From an uncultured Pedosphaera sp. (GTDB taxonomy: Bacteria > Verrucomicrobiota > Verrucomicrobiia > Limisphaerales > Pedosphaeraceae), in contig CAIXFN010000017.1 of assembly GCA_903918755.1 (NCBI GenBank), positions 62,001 through 126,000 of the forward strand: a DNA stretch of 64,000 nucleotides, given 5' to 3'. The notes beneath the pieces were generated by a model, which did not search any database, was not told the DNA's origin, and saw only the letters and a program-made list of their open reading frames with translations. Shown here piece by piece: positions 24,577 through 31,936 of the stretch. Made by a program: the position numbers and the translations under genes. Position 1 is the first letter of the stretch. Every line of letters begins with the position of its first letter.

Positions 24577-25692
24577 ATGAACTATTTCCCGCTCGAAATT
24601 CCATCATCCCGGCTGCTACTCGACCCGAATAATTACCGCTTCCACGATTTGCCGACTTACCGAACAGTGTCTAATCACGCGCGTTTCGCGGAAGCAGGAG
24701 TTCAAGACCGTGCCTTGGGACTTCTCCAAACTACTGATTCATTTGATTTGGAGAGCCTAAAGGATTCCATCAAAACGAATACATATGTTCCGCTTGAGAG
24801 GGTCGTGGTCGAGCTATTCGACGGAGTTGGACAGACGGCCCGCTATCTGGTAGTGGAAGGAAACCGCCGCGTGGCAGCCGTGAAAACTTTGTTAGCAGAA
24901 GAAGCGGCTGGTGCAGCCGACATCCCGACAGCGACACTTGCAAGCATCACTGCAATACCCTCCATCCAAATTGTTGGGAGGGAAGAAGAACGGCGAGCAT
25001 ACAAGCAAAAGTTAATGGCGATCCGCCACATCGCCGGAATCAAGGAATGGGGCCCATATCAACAAGCCAAGCTGATTGTGGAACTTTATGGGCAAAATGG
25101 AAATTTTGGCTTGGTGGCTCAGGAAATCGGAATCACCTCCAGGGAAGTCGCCCGCCGATACCGTGCGAGCAAGGCGCTCCAGCAAATGGAAAAAGACGAA
25201 GAGATGGGAGAACACGCTAACCCAAAGCTCTACGCACTTTTCCACGAGGCTATGGCGCAACCATTGGTTCGCGATTGGCTTGGATTCTCGGACGAAACAT
25301 TCACCGCTACCCATGATGAGAACCGCGAAGCCTTCTACGAGCTTTTGAGTCCAAGGTTAGTCGAGGGTGAAACGCTTCCTGCGAAGCTTTCAACTGCGCG
25401 CCATGTTCGTAGTCTACGCGGAATCGTAAACCACCCCGGTGCTTTGGCGGCATTGCTCGAGCCGGAGCGCCCACTCGAAGATGCAATCCGCCAATCAGAA
25501 GTAGAAGCCCCACCGGAGGATTTGGCTGCGGGAGAACGAGCCCTTTCTCAAGCGTTGCGCGCTCTTCGGGAACCCGGCGTTGATGTCTGGTTTGATCCGA
25601 CACCGCGCGCACGAACTCTCCTAGGTGAACTTCACACCCTGGTAGCCAGGCTAAACACGATGATGCGAACGCCTGCTCCTGAAGCGGAATGA
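24577..25692 (+). CDS. ParB/Srx-fold domain protein of the nuclease island
   Basis: 371 aa. The segment ARYLVVEGNRRVAAVKTLLA (89-108) matches the ParB N-terminal box (G-E/N-R-R-x2-A), the NTP-binding/nuclease-like Srx fold. A helix-turn-helix follows near 173-200 (GLVAQEIGITSREVARRYRA). The C-terminal third is variable and acidic. It is not a chromosome-partition ParB: there is no parA, and it overlaps the start of an Mrr-like nuclease gene by four bases (ATGA). Such ParB-like proteins occur in several phage-defence loci, where they are thought to bind nucleotides or nick DNA. The function here is unknown. Confidence 0.75.
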   Translation: MNYFPLEIPSSRLLLDPNNYRFHDLPTYRTVSNHARFAEAGVQDRALGLLQTTDSFDLESLKDSIKTNTYVPLERVVVELFDGVGQTARYLVVEGNRRVAAVKTLLAEEAAGAADIPTATLASITAIPSIQIVGREEERRAYKQKLMAIRHIAGIKEWGPYQQAKLIVELYGQNGNFGLVAQEIGITSREVARRYRASKALQQMEKDEEMGEHANPKLYALFHEAMAQPLVRDWLGFSDETFTATHDENREAFYELLSPRLVEGETLPAKLSTARHVRSLRGIVNHPGALAALLEPERPLEDAIRQSEVEAPPEDLAAGERALSQALRALREPGVDVWFDPTPRARTLLGELHTLVARLNTMMRTPAPEAE

Positions 25693-26561
25693 CTGTCACC
25701 GAGCTGCTTGGTCGAATAGAGGTTGCTATCGGCATTCAAGGTCCTCCAAGGGGCTTACGCGAAGTTTTGGAACAGGAAATGCATGCACACTTCCAGCAGC
25801 TTCCAATTCGCGCCGCGGAACAAGCAGAACGAATGGAGGAAAGGGTGCGTCAGCGAATCCACGAGAAACAGCAAGAGTTGGAAGAAGTTGGTGCGATTCC
25901 TGTCGTCATAATCCACCACGCCAATCAGCGCCGAGTAATGGGTTCTTGCTGGGTAGGGCCTACGGACACCGAAGCGCTTGCAAAGGCGAAGCAGGCACGC
26001 GTGCACGTGCAGCAAATCCTCGCCACCATGCGTGCACTAACACCGGACCAATTTGAGCGATTTGGCTCCCGCATTCTCCGCGAGTTGGGAGCCGAGCAGG
26101 TCCAGGTCACCAGGCGCTCAGGAGATAACGGTGTAGACTTTTACGGATTTCTTTCGCTTGGCGGAATCATGCAGCACCCGCCCGCTATCTGTCAACTAGC
26201 GCACAACATCCAACTATTGTTTGCCGGGCAGGCAAAACATTACCCGGATAACCCTATCGGCCCAGCGACCATACGTGAAATGATTGGGGCAATTTCACTT
26301 GCCCGTTATCAAGTATATTCTTCTGAGCCAGATTTTTTTGAGGAATTCAAGATTCTGCCCTTCAATCCTCTTATCGCTTTGCTCTTCACCACTGGGCGCT
26401 TTACGAGGGGTGCAAAGGAAATCGCAGAATCAGCAGGTATCATCGCTCGCTCAGGTGAGCAGCTCGCAACATTTCTGGCAGACCGCAATGTTGGAATGGT
26501 CATTCAAGATGGCGTAACAACATTTCTGCGAAAAAGGTTCGAGGAATGGCTGAATGGTTAA
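25689..26561 (+). CDS. Mrr-like restriction endonuclease
   Basis: 290 aa. The N-terminal ~110 residues are helical and Gln/Glu-rich (ERVRQRIHEKQQELEEVG), possibly coiled-coil. The Mrr_cat nuclease domain follows: LTPDQFERFGSRILRELGA (118-136), SGDNGVDFYGF with the catalytic aspartate D150, and the Q-x-K signature as FAGQAKHYPDN (181-183), then IREMIGAI and LLFTTGRFTRGAKEIAESAG typical of the family's C-terminal half. Mrr-type enzymes cut DNA, often modified DNA. Its start overlaps the ParB-like gene by four bases, so the two proteins are made together and may form one effector complex. Confidence 0.8.
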   Translation: MTVTELLGRIEVAIGIQGPPRGLREVLEQEMHAHFQQLPIRAAEQAERMEERVRQRIHEKQQELEEVGAIPVVIIHHANQRRVMGSCWVGPTDTEALAKAKQARVHVQQILATMRALTPDQFERFGSRILRELGAEQVQVTRRSGDNGVDFYGFLSLGGIMQHPPAICQLAHNIQLLFAGQAKHYPDNPIGPATIREMIGAISLARYQVYSSEPDFFEEFKILPFNPLIALLFTTGRFTRGAKEIAESAGIIARSGEQLATFLADRNVGMVIQDGVTTFLRKRFEEWLNG

Positions 26562-27291
26562 AAGGTTCGCGGGCCTTGACCTGGCCAGCGACAAATAAAA
26601 GTGACCACTAATAATTGTAGTTGACCATTGACCCGCACTCATCAGGCCGTTGTTCGAGGTAGAACTTGTCCCAAAAGCTGAGTTTTCAAATAGAACCATA
26701 AGCGGCATGAATGACCAAACAACGCCTAACTAATGGCCTGCCTCCTTTATTGCCGTAAAAGGTAAAAGGGGTCACTCAGGTTCGTTTTCGTTTTCCGCAT
26801 GCGCTCCAAAACGGTCGTCAGCGGACCTGTCGCGGGGGGGGAGGTGGCGATTCCCCCCTCTCCATTTTACCTGCTCATGAGGCGAAAATGGGTCTCGAAA
26901 TTGGCACGCTTTTCCCGCCCCGAACCAATTTAATAATCCGTTACAAGGCTCTGACCATCAAGCTCTTCGAGCGACAACAGCAACCGGATTCAGACCTTGC
27001 TCCCAAGCGTGATTTTTGCGCCTCTTCGCGGCTAACCGCCTTCCCCGCCAATTTTCAGAATCTCGCGCTAAATTCCTACCGGAGGAATACAAAATCCACA
27101 ATTCCGTGCTAGAACCAAACCAGGGACCGATCTGCCCGCCGCTGTAGCGGAAGCAACCGCCCCAACCACTGGGGATTTTGTCCGCCGGCCAGCCCTTTCC
27201 CGGCTCCGGCGGACGCGCTCTTTGACATATAGCCTTACGTGACACTTTTTGAACACCTTTGTGACACCTTTGCGCTTGCCAAAGAAGGGCC
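26562..27291. other. Intergenic debris between nuclease island and toxin-antitoxin pair
   Basis: 730 bp without a supportable gene. Seen: a phrase near 26755-26790 (GTAAAAGGGGTCACTCAGG then TTCGTTTTCG) of a sort that often borders REP-associated Y1 transposase genes, a G-run near 26835, and the first copy of a 150-bp direct repeat at 26983-27132. No transposase remains. The tentative transposase link is from memory of similar junctions, not from any match here. Confidence 0.45.
26983..27132 (+). repeat. ~150-bp direct repeat, left copy
   Basis: Runs from ACCGGATTCAGACCTTGC to CCAGGGACCGATC. It shares long exact stretches with 28076-28226 (for example CTCCCAAGCGTGAT and CAATTTT..AGAATCTCGCGC), differing by scattered substitutions and one or two indels. 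The two copies have the same orientation and enclose only the toxin-antitoxin genes. Confidence 0.8.
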
Positions 27292-27546
27292 TTGCTTTAT
27301 TGTGGTATTGTGAACGTCGAAATCCCTGAATCGATTAGCGAACTCCTTCCACGAGACCCGCAGAATCGGGCGCGGAGTATATTGGAGGGCCTGGTCATCG
27401 GCGCATACACCGCAGGGGTGATCTCCCGCGGCCGGGCATTTGAATTTCTCGGGCTGAATCATTGGACGGGCGAGGCATTTTTCCGTCAGCGCGGGGTATT
27501 TCTGAATTACGACGTCGAGCAATTTCGACAGGACATGGGAGCTTAA
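27292..27546 (+). CDS. UPF0175 family antitoxin-like protein
   Basis: 84 aa from TTG 27292, or 78 aa from GTG 27310 (NVEIPESISELLP), which better matches the family's usual beginning; the purine-rich AAAGAAGGG at 27281-27289 lies too close to the first and far from the second, so the start is unsettled. The body AGVISRGRAFEFLGLNHWTGEAFF is the helix-turn-helix-like core of UPF0175, commonly the antitoxin of DUF3368 PIN-domain toxins. The toxin gene starts three bases after this stop. It probably also represses the pair's own promoter. Confidence 0.78.
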   Translation: MLYCGIVNVEIPESISELLPRDPQNRARSILEGLVIGAYTAGVISRGRAFEFLGLNHWTGEAFFRQRGVFLNYDVEQFRQDMGA

Positions 27547-27549
27547 TGC

Positions 27550-28047
27550 ATGGCGGTCGTTGTTTCCGACACGACGCCACTTCATTACCTCATTTTGGTG
27601 GGTCGGGAATCAATTCTCGAAAAGCTCTATGGGAAAGTGATAGTCCCGCCTGCGGTGCTGACGGAACTATGCCACGCTTCGGCGCCGGTTCAAATCTCTG
27701 ACTGGGCGACAAACCCACCGCCTTGGGTAATTGTCGCGGCTCCAAAGTCGATTCCCTTTGGCTTCGAGGGATTGGATTTTGGTGAACAACAGGCGTTAGC
27801 TCTTGCCAAGGAAATCCGAGCTGACTTGGTTTTGCTGGATGACAGAGTGGCACGGCGGGTCGCGCTGCGCGAATTGATGAAAGTCAGGGGCACGCTGGGA
27901 ATTGTCGCGGAAGCGGCGAAAGCAAAATTCTTGGACTTTGGCGATACGGTGGACCAGTTGCAGCATACCAGTATGCACCTTGACCAGGAGGTTGTGGATG
28001 AGGTCAAACGTGAGTATGAGCGCTCGAACCGGCGCCAGGAGAGTTGA
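27550..28047 (+). CDS. DUF3368 PIN-domain toxin (putative RNase)
   Basis: 165 aa. PIN-fold acidic residues are in place: D in VVSDTTPLHYLI (residue 7), E in PPAVLTELCHA, the acidic GLDFGEQQALALA, and D in LVLLDDRVARRVA. This fits DUF3368, a VapC-like RNase toxin group. It follows the UPF0175 gene closely, forming a standard type II toxin-antitoxin operon. The pair is flanked on both sides by copies of a 150-bp repeat, suggesting that it moved or was copied as a cassette. Confidence 0.85.
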   Translation: MAVVVSDTTPLHYLILVGRESILEKLYGKVIVPPAVLTELCHASAPVQISDWATNPPPWVIVAAPKSIPFGFEGLDFGEQQALALAKEIRADLVLLDDRVARRVALRELMKVRGTLGIVAEAAKAKFLDFGDTVDQLQHTSMHLDQEVVDEVKREYERSNRRQES

Positions 28048-28445
28048 GCAAAGCGATCTGCGAGCGCAAAACGCACCCGGATTCGGACCTTGCTCCCAAG
28101 CGTGATCTTTGCGCCTCTTCGCGGCTAACCACCTTCCCCGCCAATTTTTTAGAATCTCGCGCTAAATTCCTATCGGAGGAATACGCAATCCCGAATCCCG
28201 TGCTAGAACCGAACCAGGGACCGATCCCCACCTCCGCGCTCTCCGCGCCTCCGCGTGAGAATTTCCTTCACTCCGTGTATTTTGCATTTTGGCGCTTACA
28301 GACTGGAGGGAATGGAGAGATGCCAGCCCCTCTTGCCATCGTCTCCTACAATCAAGAGGTTCAGCTTCCCTTTGGCGAATCATCAGGCTCCCTGCGGAAA
28401 GGATTTGCCTGACTTTGCCGTCAAAATGGGTTAGATTCCCGGACG
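28048..28445. other. Intergenic region holding the right repeat copy
   Basis: About 400 bp. It holds the right-hand 150-bp repeat (28076-28226), then a 31-bp block at 28231-28261 whose exact reverse complement is at 21352-21382, and then ~180 bp with no recognisable signal before the lipoprotein gene. Open frames across it are short and repeat-derived. Confidence 0.6.
28076..28226 (+). repeat. ~150-bp direct repeat, right copy
   Basis: Partner of 26983-27132, 943 bp downstream of the end of the left copy. It begins 28 bp after the toxin stop codon. Substitutions between copies are spread along the length, so the duplication is not very recent. Confidence 0.8.
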
Positions 28446-28811
28446 ATGAAAGCGCCCGCATTTCCCCTCCGCTTGTTCGCCCTCAGCGCTGGCGTTTTGC
28501 TGGGTTGCAGCAAAGAGACGGTTTCCAACGCTCCGCCGCCCGGCGTGGGAACCAGCTCCGCCACCCCTGCGCCGCCACCACCCGGTTATTTGGGAACTGT
28601 CGCCAACGCCCCGTCCAAGGCGCTCAAAGTGCTCGATGTGGCGACGTTGAACCAGGCCATCCAAATGTTTCGGGTCCAGGAAGACCGGTATCCGACCAAC
28701 CTGGAGGAATTGACCGTTACCGGCCTGATCAACCGCATGCCGGAAGTCCCCCGGGGCATGAAATTGGAGTATGATGCCACCACCGGCCAGGTGGCCATGG
28801 TCAGTGAATGA
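28446..28811 (+). CDS. Small lipoprotein with pseudopilin-tail-like domain
   Basis: 121 aa. A lipoprotein signal peptide with lipobox LLGC (Cys 20) is followed by a Pro/Ala/Thr-rich linker and a C-terminal domain (ATLNQAIQMFRVQEDRYPTN, then LEELTVTGLI). This resembles the globular part of type II secretion major pseudopilins (GspG), where an alpha helix is followed by a 'Y-P-x-x-L-x-x-L' turn. It lacks a prepilin cleavage site, so it is a lipid-anchored protein of unknown function. No operon partner: the next gene converges on it. Confidence 0.7.
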   Translation: MKAPAFPLRLFALSAGVLLGCSKETVSNAPPPGVGTSSATPAPPPPGYLGTVANAPSKALKVLDVATLNQAIQMFRVQEDRYPTNLEELTVTGLINRMPEVPRGMKLEYDATTGQVAMVSE

Positions 28812-28852
28812 AATGATTCCGACCCGCGGGCCGAGATCGGAATCCGGTCGAA

Positions 28853-29794
28853 TCAGGCGGCCACTTCCTGGGGGCCCTTGCCGCCGCTGACCAGAAAGAG
28901 CACCGCCATGCGGACGGCCAGCCCATTCGTCACCTGTTCCAAAATGACCGAGCGCTCGCAATCCGCGATCTCGCTGTCAATTTCCACCCCCCGGTTGATG
29001 GGACCCGGATGCATGATCAGAACATCGGGTTTTGCCTTCGCCAGGAGGGCGCGATTCAGGCCAAACAGGCTGGCGTATTCGTTCAGGCTGGGGAACATGG
29101 CCTTGCGCTGGCGCTCGTGCTGGATGCGGAGCAAATTGATGATGTCGGCGTCCGCCACGGCCTCGTTCACATCGTAAGTCACGCGGCAGCCCATTTTTTC
29201 GAACACGCGCGGCACCAGCGTGGGGGGCCCGCACAGCGTCACCTTCGCGCCGAGCTTGAGCAGTGCCCAGATATTGGAACGCGCCACCCGGCTGTAAAGG
29301 ATGTCGCCCAGGATCGTGACGTTCAAACCGGCGATCTTCCCCTTCCGCTCCCGGATGGTGAACGTGTCCAGCAGGGCCTGCGTAGGATGCTCATGCGCCC
29401 CATCTCCGGCGTTGATGACGCTGGCGTTGAGAAATCGGGAAAGGAAATGCGGGGCGCCCGTCGCGCTATGGCGGATGATGATGATGTCCGCATTGAGCGC
29501 CTCGAGATTGCGCGCGGTATCCTTCAGCGTCTCGCCCTTTTTCAGCGAAGACGCCTCCGCGGAAAAATTGATGACGTCGGCCGTCAACCGCTGCGCGGCC
29601 AATTCAAAGCTGATCCGCGTGCGGGTGGAAGGTTCCACAAAGAGGTTGATGACGGTTTTGCCCCGGAGCACCGGCACCTTCTTTATGGCCCGACTACCCA
29701 CCTCCCGGAAGGCCCGGGCGGTGTCGTGGACCATGGTGATTTCCTCCGCCGAAAGCGACTCGATGTCCAACAAATGGTGGCGTTGCCAGTTCAT
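28853..29794 (-). CDS. pyrB: Aspartate carbamoyltransferase, catalytic subunit
   Basis: 313 aa, normal length. It makes carbamoyl-aspartate, the first committed step of pyrimidine synthesis. Signatures: carbamoyl-phosphate loop [24 protein letters not shown] (Lys of the 80s loop), [29 protein letters not shown] (HPxQ), and aspartate-binding [12 protein letters not shown]. Its start overlaps the pyrR stop by four bases, so both come from one transcript. No pyrI or pyrC follows in this window; the next downstream gene is convergent. Confidence 0.95.
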   Translation of the reverse strand: MNWQRHHLLDIESLSAEEITMVHDTARAFREVGSRAIKKVPVLRGKTVINLFVEPSTRTRISFELAAQRLTADVINFSAEASSLKKGETLKDTARNLEALNADIIIIRHSATGAPHFLSRFLNASVINAGDGAHEHPTQALLDTFTIRERKGKIAGLNVTILGDILYSRVARSNIWALLKLGAKVTLCGPPTLVPRVFEKMGCRVTYDVNEAVADADIINLLRIQHERQRKAMFPSLNEYASLFGLNRALLAKAKPDVLIMHPGPINRGVEIDSEIADCERSVILEQVTNGLAVRMAVLFLVSGGKGPQEVAA

Positions 29795-30327
29795 TTTTTC
29801 TCCAGGATGACCGCGTCCACCGCATCGCCGCGCTCCAACAACGTCACGCGCACATTTTCCGTCGCGGAGGTCGGGACGTTTTTGCCCACAAAATCCGGTT
29901 TGATGGGCAACTCCCGGTGGCCCCGATCCACGAGCACCGCCAGTTGGATGCGCTGGGGACGACCAAAATCAGTCAAGGCATCCAGGGCGGCGCGCACGGT
30001 GCGCCCCCGAAAAAGCACATCATCCACCAGCACCACGGTTTTGTCGGTGATGTTGAACGGAATCATGGTGGGATGAATGGCCTGGTTCATCCGCCGCTCC
30101 GGATCGTCCCGGTGCATGGTGACATCCAGGCTGCCCAGGGGAACCGGATGGCCCCAAATTCCCGCCAGCAGCACCTCCAATCGTTGAGCCAGCGGCACCC
30201 CGCCCCGCTGCACCCCGATCAGCACCACATTGGCACTCACCTCATTGCGTTCGGCGATTTCATGGGCCACCCGGGCCAGGGCGCGCCGGATCGCCGCCGC
30301 ATTCAAAATCAGGTTAATTTCGGCCAT
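29791..30327 (-). CDS. pyrR: PyrR bifunctional pyr operon regulator / uracil phosphoribosyltransferase
   Basis: 178 aa from ATG 30327. The PRPP-binding loop [20 protein letters not shown] is exact, and [20 protein letters not shown] and [20 protein letters not shown] are PyrR hallmarks. PyrR binds pyr mRNA in the presence of UMP and promotes termination; it also has weak UPRTase activity. The leader of this gene, 117 nt upstream, carries a hairpin that matches the PyrR RNA-binding consensus, supporting autoregulation. Translation is coupled to pyrB by an ATGA overlap. Confidence 0.93.
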   Translation of the reverse strand: MAEINLILNAAAIRRALARVAHEIAERNEVSANVVLIGVQRGGVPLAQRLEVLLAGIWGHPVPLGSLDVTMHRDDPERRMNQAIHPTMIPFNITDKTVVLVDDVLFRGRTVRAALDALTDFGRPQRIQLAVLVDRGHRELPIKPDFVGKNVPTSATENVRVTLLERGDAVDAVILEKK

Positions 30328-30444
30328 GCCCAATTAAAGCAAACCTTCAATTTCCGGCAAGGACGGGATTTTCCCCGGGAAAAGCCTCCGGCAAAGGCGG
30401 AAGTCGGGGCAAACGGATCGGGAAACTCGAAACATGGCGACCTT

Positions 30445-30464
30445 GGCAACCTCGCGGGATTGCC
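30445..30464 (-). promoter_or_regulatory. pyrR: PyrR-binding RNA hairpin (pyr attenuator element)
   Basis: Read on the minus strand the 20-mer GGCAATCCCGCGAGGTTGCC pairs GGCAA with TTGCC, and its inner part AATCCCGCGAGGTT fits every fixed position of the PyrR-binding consensus ARUCCNGNGAGGYU known from Bacillus. Downstream, before pyrR, there are further dyads (TTTTCCC/GGGAAAA around 30369-30383, GCCT/AGGC around 30384-30400) that could serve as terminator and antiterminator, but a classic U-run is not obvious. Confidence 0.72.
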
Positions 30465-30491
30465 TTAAAGGCGGGAAAGAGGGAAGCGGGA

Positions 30492-30719
30492 TTATTCGGC
30501 ACGAACCGAAGTCATCATGCGGTTCTTACGCCAATTCGTTTTGTGTTTGACGATCCAGTCCGTCAAGGCCCGGTCAAACCCGATGTCCCGGCCTTCCTTC
30601 TCGGATTCAATCCACTTGTGTTTGAGAATCTCCTCCCGCTCCGCCTGGAATTCGCGATAAAGCGAGGATTTCTTGAGCAAATCGCTCCCCGAAGGATTTT
30701 CGTTGGCGTCGTTAGACAT
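30492..30719 (-). CDS. Small conserved-looking hypothetical protein
   Basis: 75 aa, highly charged: KKSSLYREFQAEREEILKHK, then WIESEKEGRDIGFDRALTDW and VKHKTNWRKNR. The composition suggests a helical cytosolic protein; the W/IES..G.DIG..RAL..W pattern looks like a conserved short domain but I cannot name it. It precedes the pyrR leader on the same strand by 27 nt and could share its transcript. A 9-bp inverted repeat sits 29-67 bp upstream of its start. Confidence 0.6.
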   Translation of the reverse strand: MSNDANENPSGSDLLKKSSLYREFQAEREEILKHKWIESEKEGRDIGFDRALTDWIVKHKTNWRKNRMMTSVRAE

Positions 30720-30747
30720 AGGTGTCCAAAGTCAGTTTTCACATTTA

Positions 30748-30786
30748 TGTAACAATCCGAAGAAAATGACAACCGAAATTGTTACA
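30748..30786. promoter_or_regulatory. Spaced inverted repeat upstream of the small hypothetical gene
   Basis: TGTAACAAT (30748-30756) and ATTGTTACA (30778-30786) are perfect 9-bp inverted arms with centres 30 bp apart, about three helical turns. They lie in the 128-bp gap between mrp (ending at 30848) and the 75-aa gene starting at 30719, both minus strand. A paired operator or a weak hairpin are the two readings. Confidence 0.4.
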
Positions 30787-30847
30787 AACGGGGCAGAAAA
30801 GATTTCAGACCTGAGCCCACGCTCAACAGCATTCACCCAATTCCCGC

Positions 30848-31894
30848 TTAGGTCAAGGCCCCCATGACCATGCGCGCGACCCCAAGGAAGGCCTGACCAG
30901 CCGGGGAATCCGGTGCCGAAACCACAATCGGCACCCCCGCATCACCCGCCACGCGAATCTCCGTAAAGAGCGGCACCTCGCCTAAAAACGGAATTTCCTG
31001 CCGCTCGGCTTCCTGACGGCCCCCGCCATGACCAAAAATCTCCAACCGCTCGCCGTTGGGCGTGGTAAAATAGCTCATGTTCTCGACAATCCCGAGAATG
31101 GGGACATTGACTTTCTCGAACATGGAAATGCCTTTGCGGACCACGCCCAGGGAAGCCTCCTGGGGCGTGGTGACAATCACCCCGCCATCCAAGGGAACCG
31201 TCTGACAAAGCGACAATTGGGCATCACCCGTGCCGGGCGGCAAATCCACGACCAGGTAATCCAGTTCGCCCCATTCCACGGCAGTCACGAACTGCTGAAT
31301 GGTCTTCATGATCATCGGCCCGCGCCAGATCACCGGGCTGTCCCCCTCCACCAAAAAGCCCATGCTCATCAGTTTCACCCCGTGGTTCACCGGAGGCACC
31401 ATCTTGGTTTCGTCCGCTGACACGGTCGGTTTCACCCGGATCCCCATCATCAAAGGGATGCTCGGACCGTAAATATCGCAGTCCAGCAAGCCGACGCGGG
31501 CTCCGAGATGGGACAGGGCGCAAGCCAGATTGACCGAGGTGGTGGATTTGCCCACGCCCCCTTTGCCGCTCGCCACCGCCACCACCCGTTTGATCCCCGG
31601 GACCCGATTCTGGCTTTGCCAGGGGTTTTGGGCTGCCGCCGCCTGGGGACCGGCCGGCATTTTTACCTCCACATGCAGATGGGTGATGCCGGGCAAAACA
31701 TTCAGTGCCCGCTCGCAACCGGATTTGATCTCCGCCGCCACCTCGGGCGATCCGGAGGTCAATTGCAACGAAACGCTGACGGCATTCTCCCGGGCGCTGA
31801 TTTCTTTCACCAGGCCGAACGAGACGATATCCCGGCTGAATCCCGGGTACTTCACCCCGCGCAGGGCATTCTTAATTTGGTCTTCGGTAATCAT
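30848..31894 (-). CDS. mrp: Mrp/ApbC-type P-loop ATPase with N-terminal DUF59 domain
   Basis: 348 aa. An N-terminal MIP18/DUF59 domain (residues 1-80) precedes the deviant Walker A ASGKGGVGKSTTSVNLA (from 109) and GLLDCDIYGPSIP. The family carries and transfers Fe-S clusters. The usual cluster-binding CxxC is missing: the ENMSYF segment continues TTPNGERLEIFGHGG, without cysteine, as in some alphaproteobacterial Mrp proteins. The gene follows a NifS/IscS-like gene by 42 bp on the same strand, so both belong to one Fe-S-related unit. Confidence 0.92.
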   Translation of the reverse strand: MITEDQIKNALRGVKYPGFSRDIVSFGLVKEISARENAVSVSLQLTSGSPEVAAEIKSGCERALNVLPGITHLHVEVKMPAGPQAAAAQNPWQSQNRVPGIKRVVAVASGKGGVGKSTTSVNLACALSHLGARVGLLDCDIYGPSIPLMMGIRVKPTVSADETKMVPPVNHGVKLMSMGFLVEGDSPVIWRGPMIMKTIQQFVTAVEWGELDYLVVDLPPGTGDAQLSLCQTVPLDGGVIVTTPQEASLGVVRKGISMFEKVNVPILGIVENMSYFTTPNGERLEIFGHGGGRQEAERQEIPFLGEVPLFTEIRVAGDAGVPIVVSAPDSPAGQAFLGVARMVMGALT

Positions 31895-31936
31895 TTGAAC
31901 ATTCGTGCGTCAACTTCGCAATTTTGGCGATCAGCT

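Noticed and set aside
26590-26860. Insertion sequence or Y1 transposase
   Set aside because: Only short boundary-like phrases are present; no transposase frame or terminal inverted repeats could be found.
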